A stretch of DNA of 64,000 bases from Nostoc sp. LEGE 06077 (GCF_015207705.1 NZ_JADEWI010000034.1:1-64000), one strand, 5' to 3'; numbered from the stretch's first letter, positions 55,559-63,397 are shown. Numbers and translations: made by a program. Notes: generated from the letters alone by a model not told the origin.

Positions 55559-57624
55559 TGGTACGCCAATCAAACCGAACTCCCCCACAACCCAAAAACA
55601 ATAGACAACGCAACCGCCCAGAGTGGACACCACCGGACGAACCAGAACCACCAGCACCAGGACTAACCCCTCTGGGCGGTGGTTTTTATTCTACTGGCGG
55701 CGGCGCTGCTTCACCCTTTGATTGTGGGCGTTGGCCAGATTCTCCATTTTGCGGCGGGAATCCATTTACTAGGGAGCCGATTGGCTTTGATTTTTCCAGG
55801 GTGCAGGATGAATGCTCAGTAGGAATTCAAATAAACCCAACGTTTGGATTCGTAAAACTGCCAATTACCCAATTCGTTTATCGCTATCCCGGTGAATGCC
55901 GGATGCCTACACCCAAACCCAAGCCAAACCCAGAAATTGAAAACTACGATGATCAGCAAGATTTAGAAGCGGGTTTGTATGTAACTATAAAATCCCTTCA
56001 ATATAGCTATAACGATGGGAAAGGTGGAGTTTTCATTCTTCCCATCGGGTTAGCTTCTGAAACTTACAGTGTAGGGATTAGCCAAATACAATTTCCCATC
56101 CAATCTAATATTTTATTGGATAATAATGTTAACGCTAATGCTTGCGTAACGTTTGAATTTCAATATGATTTTAGAATGAATATTGCCTATGCTATAGAAT
56201 ATTGGAGCATTCCAATAATTGAGACTCACGTTAATAGTTTAGGCGGTAAACTACCGACTGATTACACAGATAATACTGACGAGTTTAGCGCCACAGCGTC
56301 AGGCAGTTTCAAGGTATATTATGCAGTTGGTTTTTCTTTGTATCCACATATAGAAATAGAAAGTAGTGGTTACTATTTCGCTGAAATGGCATCTACATAT
56401 ATTAGGCAATATGCAAGAATCATCAATACCTCTGAAACTTTAGTACTTGATAGTAGACGAACTACTTTAAAGCCTGAATTCACTTTTTTTAGTTATGATA
56501 GCTCCACATTTCCTATAGATATACCTTCAGATTTTGAAGGCAGAACAATTTCTATTGATGGAACCGCCGAAGATTTTTCTGGAACTGCCTACTATGGCGC
56601 AGGCTATTCAATTGAGATAGATGAATATCAAACCTCAGCCCAAAAACTGGAAGACTACAACCCACCCCCACCACCACCCGATGATAAGGATTGTGAATGT
56701 ATGTGCTGTGATGATTCATTATTAAGGGCTTTATATGCCAAAGTCAGCAGGCTTTACAATGCCGTTGGGGTGGACGATTACCCAGTATCAGCCCCACAGT
56801 GGATAACTAAAAATAATTCCCCTCAAATATCAATTGCAAATCTTACGCGATTTATTTCTTATACAGTCAAACAATTAGATGCAATATCGGGGAACTATCC
56901 CATAAAAATTAAAATTCAAGATGCCGATTTAACCCAAGAAGGGAATCAAGAAAAAACAGTAACTCTACCAAATGCAGCCGAGGCATTAGCTGAAATTGTG
57001 GGGATGCTCTTGGCGATCAGGGCTGAAACTAACGCGACGTTGATCGCATCCGTTAACGGTATGGTTGAAGCTGGGAGTAGTAAACAAACAGCATTTTTAG
57101 CTTATGAGTATGCCAAAGCCAACGCTGAATTTTTGGCATACAAGGGTAAACAGGTAGAGCGCGAAATGCCTTTTACCTTCAAGCCTAACGAGTCACGCCT
57201 TGATCAAATGATGAAACCTTCAACAGTGAAGGTTAAAGGGTTTGAAAACGACGACAAAGACGATTTTACTGATACCCTCGCACCATTACTAGAATTCGCG
57301 GCAATGTGGAAGGCGCAAAACTTCCGCAATCTGGGAGCCGCAGACCCAATCGAAAAACTCAGAACAATCCTCAAAGGTGCTAATGAAATTTCTGGTGAGA
57401 TGAGCAAATTTAGAAAAGATCCACCTTACAAGATTGACCCAGAAAACCCAGACGCAAAACCTGAACCTAAAAAGAACGAGTGGGACATATTTGTAGAAGA
57501 AGCAGAACAGGGATTTATCGCCAAACCTGGAATTACTGATAACACCCATCCTTACAGCAGACCCCTGGAGCAACGCCCTAGAATCCGTGAAATTGGCGAT
57601 GATACTAGCGATACCAATGAATGA
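55558..57624 (+). CDS. 688-residue modular protein, candidate structural protein C
   Basis: N-terminus basic and proline-rich (1-40), a Gly-rich segment with paired cysteines CGRWPDSPFC (about 58-67), a large beta-rich domain (about 75-360), a poly-proline hinge (PPPPPPDDKD) followed at once by CECMCCDD, and a helical second half (about 390-640) with SRLYNAVGVDDYP. Acidic, disordered end. No membrane helix. The two-part layout with a flexible hinge suits a spike, vertex or adaptor protein, but no family is recognised. It starts with ATG overlapping the previous stop. Confidence 0.6.
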   Translation: MVRQSNRTPPQPKNNRQRNRPEWTPPDEPEPPAPGLTPLGGGFYSTGGGAASPFDCGRWPDSPFCGGNPFTREPIGFDFSRVQDECSVGIQINPTFGFVKLPITQFVYRYPGECRMPTPKPKPNPEIENYDDQQDLEAGLYVTIKSLQYSYNDGKGGVFILPIGLASETYSVGISQIQFPIQSNILLDNNVNANACVTFEFQYDFRMNIAYAIEYWSIPIIETHVNSLGGKLPTDYTDNTDEFSATASGSFKVYYAVGFSLYPHIEIESSGYYFAEMASTYIRQYARIINTSETLVLDSRRTTLKPEFTFFSYDSSTFPIDIPSDFEGRTISIDGTAEDFSGTAYYGAGYSIEIDEYQTSAQKLEDYNPPPPPPDDKDCECMCCDDSLLRALYAKVSRLYNAVGVDDYPVSAPQWITKNNSPQISIANLTRFISYTVKQLDAISGNYPIKIKIQDADLTQEGNQEKTVTLPNAAEALAEIVGMLLAIRAETNATLIASVNGMVEAGSSKQTAFLAYEYAKANAEFLAYKGKQVEREMPFTFKPNESRLDQMMKPSTVKVKGFENDDKDDFTDTLAPLLEFAAMWKAQNFRNLGAADPIEKLRTILKGANEISGEMSKFRKDPPYKIDPENPDAKPEPKKNEWDIFVEEAEQGFIAKPGITDNTHPYSRPLEQRPRIREIGDDTSDTNE

Positions 57625-57634
57625 GGCTTTTGAT

Positions 57635-57880
57635 CTACACCTGACCTTCCCCAATTGCAGCTTCGCCCCATTCTTGCCGGAGTAGGTAAAGTCTCTCTTT
57701 ATAAATCTGTTCGCGGACAGCTTGCTCTGTCCAGCCCAATTCATTCATTAGCCGCAGTATCAGCCTGTATTGCGGTCGATAGTGATATGTCCGGTTACGT
57801 CCGTTTCTGCCTCTGGCAAAGCGTTTAATCATAAGTCGCTTACAAGGCGTTCCCATTAGGTTGTAGCAAATTATATTCAT
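57635..57880 (-). CDS. Small basic protein, antisense to the block
   Basis: An 81-residue, Arg-rich protein (KRFARGRNGRNRTYHYRPQY, then LILRLMNELGWTEQAVREQI), plausible as a DNA-binding protein with a short helix pair. It starts at ATG 57880, or at internal Met 9 or 17. It faces the end of the 688-residue gene. If real, one of the few leftward genes in the right arm. Confidence 0.5.
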   Translation of the reverse strand: MNIICYNLMGTPCKRLMIKRFARGRNGRNRTYHYRPQYRLILRLMNELGWTEQAVREQIYKERLYLLRQEWGEAAIGEGQV

Positions 57881-57896
57881 AAGGTACTTTGTATAC

Positions 57897-58094
57897 TTAG
57901 CTCAAGGATACCCGCAAGCTAAACCTCATGTAATATTTCAGCACCCATAGGGTTCTATAAAGAATTCCAGCCTTGACAGGTTTAACCGTTTTTTCATCTA
58001 ATTCCCTATTTAATATTAAGAAAAGACCAGCTTTTTCTAATACCAAAAACATAAATAACCCCGTAATAACAACAATTGCCGTTTTTAATGGCAA
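57897..58094 (-). CDS. Possible small membrane protein
   Basis: A 65-residue frame with TTG start: hydrophobic helix AIVVITGLFMFLVLEKAGLF then a basic C-terminal part. No SD. Could be genuine, paired with the 57635 gene, or chance in an AT-rich spacer that otherwise holds the promoter for 58145. Confidence 0.35.
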   Translation of the reverse strand: MPLKTAIVVITGLFMFLVLEKAGLFLILNRELDEKTVKPVKAGILYRTLWVLKYYMRFSLRVSLS

Positions 58095-58144
58095 TAAATT
58101 ACTTTTGATTCATCACTGATTTAAAACATTATTGAGGGTTACAA

Positions 58145-58831
58145 ATGCCAGCATTTACTAGAGGTAAAAAAAGAGAAGACTTAGTTTATGTTCTTGTCAA
58201 TCCAACCATGTACTACGGATGGAAGCGCAAAGATATCGCCGCTTTGGGTGGTATCTCCGAAGGTGATCTAACAAACATTGGACACCTTAAAGCTGAAGGT
58301 GCAACTCTAGCAGCAGGCAGTATTGTTGTTATCGGTGCGAAGTCTCCTCGTCCTGCCCGTGTTAGCCGAAAAATCTCTAATGCTACTGTGGGTCAACAAC
58401 AAAGCGTATCAACGTTTTGTGCCTACGACAAATTAGCCACTGCTCTTGGCGCAAAGTGGAATGTAGCTGAAAGCCGCAAAGCTGTGACCCTCCGCCCCCC
58501 CAGCGCAGCCCGTAGCAGTGTTACAGCAATTGCCACTTTGAGCGATGCTAGTAAATATTGTTTCCCCATGAACAAGGCGGATTTTGATTTATTCGCTGCT
58601 GAGGTGGGATTAGAAGCTGCAAGCACTATCACCACCGACACCGCACGCAACAAGCTGGTTTCCGGCTCCACTCGCCCTCGTCCAGGACGTGCCAGCAAAT
58701 TACTAGAAGATGGATCTTCTTTCTCTAGCTTTTTCTCTAGTTCAATGGCTGGGGATATGTTGGAACTCGGTTATGCAATTTTGGAAGAAGAAGTGGTAAT
58801 CGCCGTATCATCTGGCGGTGGCGGAAATTAA
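58145..58831 (+). CDS. Ala/Ser-rich protein, candidate major structural protein
   Basis: A 228-residue soluble protein with an Ala/Ser/Gly-rich composition and a mixed fold; N-terminus MPAFTRGKKREDLVYVLVNP, a basic stretch (SPRPARVSRKIS), an internal SSFSSFFSSSMAGDMLELGY segment and a flexible GGGGN end. GAGGG lies six bases before the ATG. Separate leader (300 bases from the previous gene), good SD and composition like abundant coat proteins make it my best guess for a major particle protein; no sequence family is recognised. Confidence 0.55.
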   Translation: MPAFTRGKKREDLVYVLVNPTMYYGWKRKDIAALGGISEGDLTNIGHLKAEGATLAAGSIVVIGAKSPRPARVSRKISNATVGQQQSVSTFCAYDKLATALGAKWNVAESRKAVTLRPPSAARSSVTAIATLSDASKYCFPMNKADFDLFAAEVGLEAASTITTDTARNKLVSGSTRPRPGRASKLLEDGSSFSSFFSSSMAGDMLELGYAILEEEVVIAVSSGGGGN

Positions 58832-58848
58832 TTCTTTAATTTGATTTC

Positions 58849-59109
58849 ATGACCGCAATGGCAACCACATTACCAATTGAGACGGAAGCCGGGCTAATTC
58901 TGCCCGGACATCCTTTCTTTGAAGACTACTTGTACTCAACTTTCCCCCCCGGCTGGCGAGACTTCGCCTACCACAATCATGATTTTGCATTTGTGGCGCG
59001 TGCTGGTAGTAAGGTACTAGAAGCCGTCAACGCCGCCGAGATGGAAGAGTATGTCTACGGTGGGGAACTCGACGAAGTACAGGACGAAGAAGATGCCTAC
59101 TTCATCTGA
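58849..59109 (+). CDS. Small acidic protein of the block
   Basis: An 86-residue protein. GLILPGHPFFEDYLYSTFPP (about 15-34) then an acidic tail (GGELDEVQDEEDAYFI). Starts at ATG 58849 or 58858. It follows the candidate coat gene by 17 bases, and its 3' end overlaps the next gene by 17 bases. Not recognised. Confidence 0.6.
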   Translation: MTAMATTLPIETEAGLILPGHPFFEDYLYSTFPPGWRDFAYHNHDFAFVARAGSKVLEAVNAAEMEEYVYGGELDEVQDEEDAYFI

Positions 59110-59488
59110 TGACATCGGCGTTTGGAACAACCTCGGCACAATCCGAGCCGAACCGAAAATTTGGATCAAATTCCCAACAACAGCAACAGGCGCGAATGCT
59201 ACATTTCGCGCCACTTTCATCTGTAGTAATTGGGATAAACTTTCTAGTTACGTCCTATTTCGCCCAAAATATCAAACCGCTAATTCTGACCAAATAGGTA
59301 CAGCCATTAGAATCTACCCTGAACAAGTCTCTAGCATTTTTGAAATACCAATTCCCCAAGACCTGCAAGATAGAAGTGTTTATTTCCGAGATATTGAGGT
59401 TTACAAAGTTCGATGGAGACGAGTTAGATCAGTGGGAATAACATTAGATGCAAACCTTGATATTAAGCTTGAAGAATTATGGGGTTAG
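59093..59488 (+). CDS. Beta-rich protein of the block
   Basis: A 131-residue protein from the ATG at 59093 (MPTSSDDIGVWNNLG). Alternating strand pattern (SSYVLFRPKYQTANSDQIGT, AIRIYPEQVSSIFEIPIPQD) with no helix-rich part. GACGAAGAAG offers only a weak SD, but overlaps on both sides (17 and 10 bases) argue for coupling. Not recognised. Confidence 0.6.
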   Translation: MPTSSDDIGVWNNLGTIRAEPKIWIKFPTTATGANATFRATFICSNWDKLSSYVLFRPKYQTANSDQIGTAIRIYPEQVSSIFEIPIPQDLQDRSVYFRDIEVYKVRWRRVRSVGITLDANLDIKLEELWG

Positions 59489-61059
59489 CCGATATTGTTT
59501 CTGATGCTTTAGACTCAAAAGTTGTTCGCCAACAGATAGGAGAAAGAGTCTTTAAATCTTCTTTTGAAGATAAACAAATAACTCAAGATGGCGAAAATAA
59601 TATTATTAATTGGATTTGGAACGCTGGCAGTAAACTTGTAGGTTTTCTAGTTTCTCAGGCTGGTAATCTAATTAGTTTTACTATCACTGGTATATGGTCG
59701 TTGTTTGTTTCAACAGTTCAGTTCATCTGGAATTTCGACTGGAACATGAGCGATAAATCCATTGACCAACAAATCCAACAGTATTGGAATGGAATCTTGG
59801 GAATGTTGGGCGGTACTCTCGGTAACTTGTTCGGGTATTTAGCTTGTGGTGTAGTGCCTGCGGCGACAATAGCCGTTTTTAATGAGCCGCTTGGCGCTTA
59901 TGTGATGAAAAACGTTGCCGAAGAAATGGCAGAAGAATTTTTAGGGAATGTTGCTGGACTGGTTAAATATACTTTTATGTCTGGTGTGCAATCTCTTCTA
60001 CTTATTGGATTTAAGAATCTTCGTAAATGGATAAAAGGCAACGCTGATTTTTTTGGGCGGATATTTGGTGATAAGACTCAAAAAGCTATTCAGGCTTGGG
60101 GTGCGGAAGGTTCAAAGCCTTGGAGTTTTGCTATTGCAGTCAACAATGCTGTAGAAAGCATTTCAAACGAGGGAATAAAGAATTTTGTTGAGGAATTTTT
60201 AGAAGAAGCTTGGGACGGTTGCGTGGAGGCTGGGTACGTCGTCGCCAATTCGATTGATAGTTATCTCGCCGCTGAAAAACTTAAAAAACAAATTCTGCCC
60301 CCAATGGGTGAAACCAAATATGTTGAAATCAAACCTGATCGCAGCATTGATGATCAGCGAATCATCTTAGCTGGCCCAGAGGAAGTACTAAAACCTGTAA
60401 TCGTCCAAACCCTCACTAATTATCAAATGATGGAGGATAAGGATATTGGTACTTTTGTAGGTAGCCCAATTGATGAGCTACTGAGAAGTAAGCCAAGAAC
60501 CATTAGTTTACAAGTGCAGTTTTTTAGCGTCAAAACACCGCCCTGGTCGAAGCGTCAGGGAGAAAGCCGACTTGTTAGCGCGACCTACACAATCCCCGAT
60601 ATTGACTCCGCCAAATTGGACTGGGAGAAAATCAAACTTTACTGCGGTGGCGAAAATGGCTATATGTATGGGCGGTATCGGGCAACCGGAATGCTGGACA
60701 ATGGGCGACAAATGGCAATTTACGCATCAACTGGCGATGAAGCTGAAGACAGAATGAGGGAACTGCTTAAATTATCAAAAGCTGGTTTGCTCAAAAAACC
60801 GACAATTTCAGAAGATAGGGCAGAAGATTCTACAGGCAGTTACTTAAAGCAACCAGTCAGGATTTATCCTGCCTATTTCACAGTTTTGAACCAATACCAA
60901 GTTCCTGGCGCGCCAGGCTCCAGTATTCCAATTACTGGTAAGCGTTACATGAGGCGTACCGATAGAATTGACCTTTGGGTTGATACGAAGCCTTACGATT
61001 TTAATGAAAGAATACTCGAACTTTTGAAAAAGCCCGGCGCAGAGCAGGAAACAACTTAA
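59479..61059 (+). CDS. 526-residue membrane-associated protein of the block
   Basis: N-terminal half (about 45-175) has several hydrophobic segments: IINWIWNAGSKLVGFLVSQA, SFTITGIWSLFVSTVQFIWN, MLGGTLGNLFGYLACGVVPA. A helical domain follows (about 180-265) and then a beta-rich soluble domain (about 270-520; TISLQVQFFSVKTPPW and GGENGYMYGRYR). A protein inserted in a membrane with an outer domain would suit an internal-membrane virus or a secretion device. No family recognised. It overlaps the previous gene by 10 bases. Confidence 0.6.
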   Translation: MGLADIVSDALDSKVVRQQIGERVFKSSFEDKQITQDGENNIINWIWNAGSKLVGFLVSQAGNLISFTITGIWSLFVSTVQFIWNFDWNMSDKSIDQQIQQYWNGILGMLGGTLGNLFGYLACGVVPAATIAVFNEPLGAYVMKNVAEEMAEEFLGNVAGLVKYTFMSGVQSLLLIGFKNLRKWIKGNADFFGRIFGDKTQKAIQAWGAEGSKPWSFAIAVNNAVESISNEGIKNFVEEFLEEAWDGCVEAGYVVANSIDSYLAAEKLKKQILPPMGETKYVEIKPDRSIDDQRIILAGPEEVLKPVIVQTLTNYQMMEDKDIGTFVGSPIDELLRSKPRTISLQVQFFSVKTPPWSKRQGESRLVSATYTIPDIDSAKLDWEKIKLYCGGENGYMYGRYRATGMLDNGRQMAIYASTGDEAEDRMRELLKLSKAGLLKKPTISEDRAEDSTGSYLKQPVRIYPAYFTVLNQYQVPGAPGSSIPITGKRYMRRTDRIDLWVDTKPYDFNERILELLKKPGAEQETT

Positions 61060-61068
61060 TTATTAATT

Positions 61069-61563
61069 ATGCCTTTAACCAACCCAGAAGGGACACATCA
61101 AACTCTGTTATTAATTGCAACTAAAACAAGTAATCAATCTCTAACAAGTAACGCAGCCGCAACACCAATTATTTACAACACTAAAGATTACGACCCTTAC
61201 AATGGGTATGTTTCATCAGGCACAGGGCAAGGTATTTATACCATTCCTAGTTGGTTTTCTGGAATTATCGAATTAACTTGTGCGGCTTCTGTTTCGTTCT
61301 CTGGTGGTGGTAGCTCTGGTACGGAAACTATTGTGCTTTCCGCTTATAAAAATGGCACTTTTATCGGTGAATTAGATAGAGCATTGGCAACCGCGATCGC
61401 GGGTGCAAGTGATGGCGCTGGCAATAGTATTTATATCCCTAGCATCTCACCTGGTGACACTGTAGAAGCAAGAATTCAAGTGCTTTATACTGCTGCTACT
61501 GGCACAATAACAGTAGTTGGTAGTGCCAAAAATCAATTATCTCTTGTTGGCTGGAGTAGCTAA
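61069..61563 (+). CDS. Beta-rich protein with MPLTNP start, candidate structural protein D
   Basis: A 164-residue protein with a jelly-roll-like strand pattern (WFSGIIELTCAASVSFSGGG, TETIVLSAYKNGTFIGELDR, GDTVEARIQVLYTAATGTIT), resembling C1q/TNF-type trimeric heads on phage fibres. The first residues MPLTNPEG repeat the MPLTNPSS of 55104-55424. It follows the 526-residue gene by 9 bases. A receptor-binding or vertex role is an inference from pattern. Confidence 0.6.
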   Translation: MPLTNPEGTHQTLLLIATKTSNQSLTSNAAATPIIYNTKDYDPYNGYVSSGTGQGIYTIPSWFSGIIELTCAASVSFSGGGSSGTETIVLSAYKNGTFIGELDRALATAIAGASDGAGNSIYIPSISPGDTVEARIQVLYTAATGTITVVGSAKNQLSLVGWSS

Positions 61564-61583
61564 TCAAATGAATCCTAGTAAAA

Positions 61584-62033
61584 TTGCATAAGATTTTTAT
61601 TTCTTTATCGATTATCTTAGTAGGATTCTTTGCGGAGTGGCGCTGCAAATGCCCAATTCACCTTATGCTTTCCTCACTAAAAGATTCTTTAGACGTATTA
61701 CTATCAGTTGCCGCTTTAATAGGGATAATTTTTCATATTGCTAAGACTAAAGCAGACATTGAAAAATCAATTGATGATGTCAAAGACCAGTTGAGCAAAG
61801 AGTTAATGAATCTAAATACTGATATTAAAGTATCTCGCGCTCAACAAGAAGGTAAAAAAGAAATGGTAGAGTATTTTATCAATGATTTGTATTACCAAAT
61901 TCATCATAAATTCTATCGAGCTTGGGACGAAATCAAGGAATTGCAGGCATTTTTACAAGACCAGGGCTTTGTAGCCAGAGTCAAACCGCAAGTTCCACCC
62001 GCACCCAAGAAAATCAAAATTGATGAGATTTAA
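61584..62033 (+). CDS. Membrane protein with coiled coil, end of the block
   Basis: 149 residues from TTG 61584; alternatively ATG 61665 (MLSSLKDSLDVLLSVAALIG). One or two hydrophobic segments (about 4-18 and 37-52), then a helical coiled-coil (TKADIEKSIDDVKDQLSKEL) and a proline-rich end. Form recalls small pilot or holin-like proteins, but nothing is diagnostic. Confidence 0.55.
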   Translation: MHKIFISLSIILVGFFAEWRCKCPIHLMLSSLKDSLDVLLSVAALIGIIFHIAKTKADIEKSIDDVKDQLSKELMNLNTDIKVSRAQQEGKKEMVEYFINDLYYQIHHKFYRAWDEIKELQAFLQDQGFVARVKPQVPPAPKKIKIDEI

Positions 62034-62050
62034 TTTAAATCGTTCCACTG

Positions 62051-62088
62051 CCCTACAATATGCTTGTTACACGGCAATGTAGGGTTTT
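62051..62088 (+). terminator. Terminator closing the right-arm block
   Basis: CCCTACA and TGTAGGG (7 bp) pair around a loop that contains GCTTGTTACACGGCAA, followed by TTTTCTT. It ends four bases before the next ATG at 62092. Confidence 0.72.
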
Positions 62089-62091
62089 CTT

Positions 62092-62436
62092 ATGTCTGAG
62101 CATGGCGGCAAGAGATCAACGACCTGGGAGATTAGCAGTAGTTGGAACCACGGCAAAACTAAAACTGTAAGAATTCTGATCGCACTTGAAGCTCAAATCA
62201 TGGCTTATGCTCGGCGCTTAGACGCTGAACATGGCTTGTTACACGGCAACTCAGGCGATGAGAAGGAAAATATTTTAAACGCGATCGCAAAATATATTGG
62301 GTACAAGAATCAGCATTATCACGCCAATCAGTACAGCAAAACGCTCGATATCAGCACTCGCCCTTGGGATGAATTGAGGCGATTTCGGGGTATGGTGCAG
62401 AATGAGCCAGCAAAACTTGGGCTAAAAGGTGACTGA
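62092..62436 (+). CDS. Unknown protein near the right end of the element
   Basis: A 114-residue mixed protein (SEHGGKRSTTWEISSSWNHG, then ALEAQIMAYARRLDAEHGLL). The coding sequence includes a second copy of GCTTGTTACACGGCAA (62232-62247), the same 16 bases as the loop of the terminator before it. No SD beyond that terminator, so expression is unclear. Last gene before the right att repeat. Not recognised. Confidence 0.5.
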   Translation: MSEHGGKRSTTWEISSSWNHGKTKTVRILIALEAQIMAYARRLDAEHGLLHGNSGDEKENILNAIAKYIGYKNQHYHANQYSKTLDISTRPWDELRRFRGMVQNEPAKLGLKGD

Positions 62437-62493
62437 TTTTAAGCGGGAATAGTCAAAATCTAGTCAACTAAAAATATTATTCTTATAGAATCC

Positions 62494-62539
62494 AAGCCGA
62501 TGACGGGATTTGAACCCGTGGCCTGCTGATTACGAATCA
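62494..62539. repeat. Right attachment repeat (attR) inside the tRNA
   Basis: 46 bases identical to 44985-45030, covering the 3' part of the intact tRNA from the anticodon stem to one base beyond the discriminator. The tRNA is therefore restored by the element end. Confidence 0.95.
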
Positions 62540-62566
62540 GCTGCTCTACCACTGAGCCACATCGGC
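62495..62566 (-). tRNA. tRNA-Thr (anticodon CGT)
   Basis: 72 bases fold as a full cloverleaf: acceptor GCCGATG/CATCGGC, D-arm GCTC...GAGC, anticodon stem GCTGA/TCAGC with loop TTCGTAA (anticodon CGT, reads ACG), five-base variable loop and T-arm ACGGG TTCAAAT CCCGT. No CCA encoded. It is the integration target of the element; the 5' 26 bases are host, the rest lies within the repeat. Confidence 0.96.
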
Positions 62567-62599
62567 ATACACGAATAGAAATTATAGCATTATTTACAG

Positions 62600-62869
62600 A
62601 TGGTAGAACCAAATCCCAAAACCCGCCTTAATCCAGAACAATATGCTCGTTTAAAAGCAGAAATCGCCGCACCTTATCGCGGCTTGCGGCAATTTATCTA
62701 CATTGGTGTTGGTGCTTCTGGCTTTATTGGCGCGTTTGTCTTCTTTTTTCGCGTCCTTGCTGGTAGAGAACTTGATAGTTCTTTACCAAATTTAGCACTG
62801 CAATTAGGAATAGTCGCTTTGATGGCTTTTCTGTGGCGCTGGGAAAAACGTCGTCAACTACCTAAATAG
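62600..62869 (+). CDS. DUF3493 family protein
   Basis: An 89-residue protein, MVEPNPKTRLNPEQYARLKA with GLRQFIYIGVGASGFIGAFV and WRWEKRRQLP. Two membrane helices (about 31-52, 68-84). DUF3493 proteins occur in cyanobacteria and plastids; plant relatives help photosystem II assembly, but the bacterial role is not set. First host gene after the tRNA. Confidence 0.85.
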   Translation: MVEPNPKTRLNPEQYARLKAEIAAPYRGLRQFIYIGVGASGFIGAFVFFFRVLAGRELDSSLPNLALQLGIVALMAFLWRWEKRRQLPK

Positions 62870-62943
62870 TTGAACAATATCAAGAAATATCAGTTAACAT
62901 GATACGCAGTAATCACTATCTTCTTGTCGGTACTATATACAGA

Positions 62944-63120
62944 CTAGACTCTTGGATATTCGTTATGAATCCACCATACTTTGATTCTATTAGACTGTGC
63001 AGGTGCGCTACCTGAAATTGAATACCCCGCCTGAGTCATTAAGATTTCAAAAGTATTTGAGTCGAGAACCGCGCAATTAAAAGCTGTTAGCCCCTGTATT
63101 TGATGTTTGTTTAGGGTCAT
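62944..63120 (-). CDS. Possible 58-residue protein or frame-shifted tail
   Basis: ATG at 63120 to TAG at 62944, product MTLNKHQIQGLTAFNCAVLD...KVWWIHNEYPRV with protein-like composition. It overlaps the last 44 bases of the frame at 63077-63397 in another phase. It could be a separate gene or the real C-terminus of that protein after a frameshift. Not recognised. Confidence 0.4.
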   Translation of the reverse strand: MTLNKHQIQGLTAFNCAVLDSNTFEILMTQAGYSISGSAPAQSNRIKVWWIHNEYPRV

Positions 63121-63397
63121 AGCTACCCTGGTAAGTCGTAAAAATTCTATATCCTGGTAATACTAAAGCAATTCCAGTGCAACTATGAATTTCGCCAGGA
63201 TATTTATACGGAATATCATCGGGTATACTCCCACCAATGCGGAAACTAAAACCAAATATCCATATATACAAACCAGGCAGTAGTAAATCCATACTATATG
63301 CAATAGCTCTCATTGCATCATTTTCCTTGAAAGAAGCACGATTTCTGCCTAGCGCTATTTTTTTAGAGATATTTTTCAGGTTTGTGGTTTTTAACAT
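63077..63397 (-). CDS. Hypothetical protein with one hydrophobic segment
   Basis: A 106-residue protein: basic N-terminus (LKNISKKIALGRNRASFKEN), a hydrophobic region (AIAYSMDLLLPGLYIWIFGF) and a Gly/Pro-rich end. No SD is clear. Lies in an otherwise sparse host region. Not recognised. See 62944-63120 for a possible frameshifted continuation. Confidence 0.5.
   Translation of the reverse strand: MLKTTNLKNISKKIALGRNRASFKENDAMRAIAYSMDLLLPGLYIWIFGFSFRIGGSIPDDIPYKYPGEIHSCTGIALVLPGYRIFTTYQGSYDPKQTSNTGANSF

Larger units (their letters stand above)
44985..62539. mobile_element. Integrative element in tRNA-Thr(CGT), 17.5 kb
   Basis: Bounded by identical 46 bp direct repeats that equal the 3' part of tRNA-Thr. 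A tyrosine integrase lies next to the left repeat. The left arm is transcribed leftward (integrase, ATPase, small genes) and the right arm rightward (primase-helicase, unrecognised block). No transposase, terminase, portal, tail, lysis cassette, relaxase or type IV secretion gene is recognised. HIP1 sites and one STRR tract inside it suggest long residence in cyanobacteria. It may be a plasmid-like element or a tailless provirus or satellite. Confidence 0.92.

Noticed and set aside
59976-60300. Search for phage terminase, portal or tail-tape motifs in the right arm
   Set aside because: No Walker A/B pair, nuclease motif or long repetitive helix typical of these was seen in any product; absence is recorded rather than a feature called.
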